A stretch of 15,360 nucleotides of DNA, from contig CAJUAU010000028.1 in NCBI GenBank assembly GCA_910584645.1, forward strand, positions 1 to 15,360. The letters run 5' to 3'. This document shows, one piece after another, positions 14,898 through 15,360 of the stretch. How positions within the stretch are numbered: position 1 is the first letter of the stretch; each line of letters starts with the position of its first letter. Below the pieces are notes generated by a model, which was not told the DNA's origin, did not search any database, and saw only the letters and a list, made by a program, of their open reading frames with translations. The DNA is from an uncultured Eubacterium sp. (lineage in GTDB: Bacteria; Bacillota; Clostridia; Lachnospirales; Lachnospiraceae). The position numbers and the translations under genes were made by a program.

Positions 14898-15360
14898 CTA
14901 TATCATGGTATATTTCTTTTTCTTCCCAGCCTTAATCTTTTTAATAAATTTACCACTTTTTACAACAGCACATCCCCACTTTTTCTTCTTGAAGGTCTTT
15001 CGGATCCAGCTTGACTTTACTTTTGCTTTTACAGGTTTCAAAGTCTGAAAGTCTTCCAGCTTGGAAAGCCTTGAGATATCGATGGTTTTATCCGCAGTGA
15101 AATAATAAAGCGTCTGTATATTGTTCTTTTTAGCAAAGGTAATCTTGCATTTCATATTTTTTTCTGGCAGGTAATACTTATAGTAATCCTTCCACTTTAA
15201 ATTTCGTCCATAATCCTGACCGGATTTACATTTTCCGGAATACACTTTTACAGTTTCTAATTTAGCATTCTTCCTTAGATCCAGTTTGACTGGCATAATA
15301 TTTGCCAGTTCCAGCTCTTTTAATTTTACATTTTTAGACAGATTGAGAGCCGGCAGACGA
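14898..15360 (-). CDS. Secreted EF-hand/leucine-rich repeat-like protein, C-terminal part (runs off the right edge)
   Basis: The frame is open from the edge and gives 153 residues ending KKKKYTMI. It starts inside the RLPALNLSKNVKLKELEL unit and contains LDLRKNAKLETV. It aligns without gaps to the C-terminus of the gene at 13560-14729, with a constant DNA offset of 1338. Of 17 differences, 14 fall in the first 61 residues and 3 in the last 92. The signal peptide and EF-hand, if present, are outside the window. This is a recent tandem duplicate. Confidence 0.75.
   Translation of the reverse strand, partial: RLPALNLSKNVKLKELELANIMPVKLDLRKNAKLETVKVYSGKCKSGQDYGRNLKWKDYYKYYLPEKNMKCKITFAKKNNIQTLYYFTADKTIDISRLSKLEDFQTLKPVKAKVKSSWIRKTFKKKKWGCAVVKSGKFIKKIKAGKKKKYTMI

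Overview
The window looks like a chromosomal segment of an anaerobic, moderate-GC Firmicute, most likely a Lachnospiraceae-type gut Clostridium. The pointers are a group B [FeFe] hydrogenase, a TnpV-type transposon protein, secreted Ig-like (BIG2) and EF-hand/leucine-rich proteins of the kind common in that family, strong purine-rich ribosome binding sites and sigma-A-like promoters. Genus cannot be fixed from the sequence alone. Almost everything is on the minus strand; one gene (8401-9051) is on the plus strand.

Right to left, as most genes are read: (a) 12330-15360 holds a tandem family of secreted EF-hand/leucine-rich proteins: a partial copy running off the right edge, a complete 389-residue copy and a second, more diverged copy that is also 389 residues. 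(b) 9210-12252 is a copper-homeostasis operon. A CsoR repressor is followed by a CopA Cu(I) ATPase that carries a CopZ-like chaperone domain at its C-terminus. The promoter has a textbook CsoR operator between its -35 and -10 boxes, and the CopZ part has its own internal ribosome binding site and ATG. (c) 8401-9051 is a convergent gene for a small secreted protein with two Ig-like domains, separated from copA by a bidirectional terminator. (d) 5959-8187 encodes an OmpR-type response regulator and its membrane histidine kinase. (e) 4361-5866 encodes a group B [FeFe] hydrogenase-like protein. (f) 908-4147 encodes an intact type I restriction subunit HsdR.

The most notable structure is at the left. 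Immediately after hsdR, hsdM starts normally with a good ribosome binding site and a typical HsdM N-terminus. After about 29 native codons it runs into foreign DNA and a stop codon. That DNA carries tnpV, a 13-bp bulged hairpin near the junction, and a perfect 23-bp inverted repeat with a GC-rich loop. I read this as the end of a mobile element inserted in hsdM, leaving an apparently intact HsdR without its methyltransferase partner in this window. The element's other end and the rest of hsdM (and any hsdS) lie outside the window.

No rRNA, tRNA or CRISPR array was seen.
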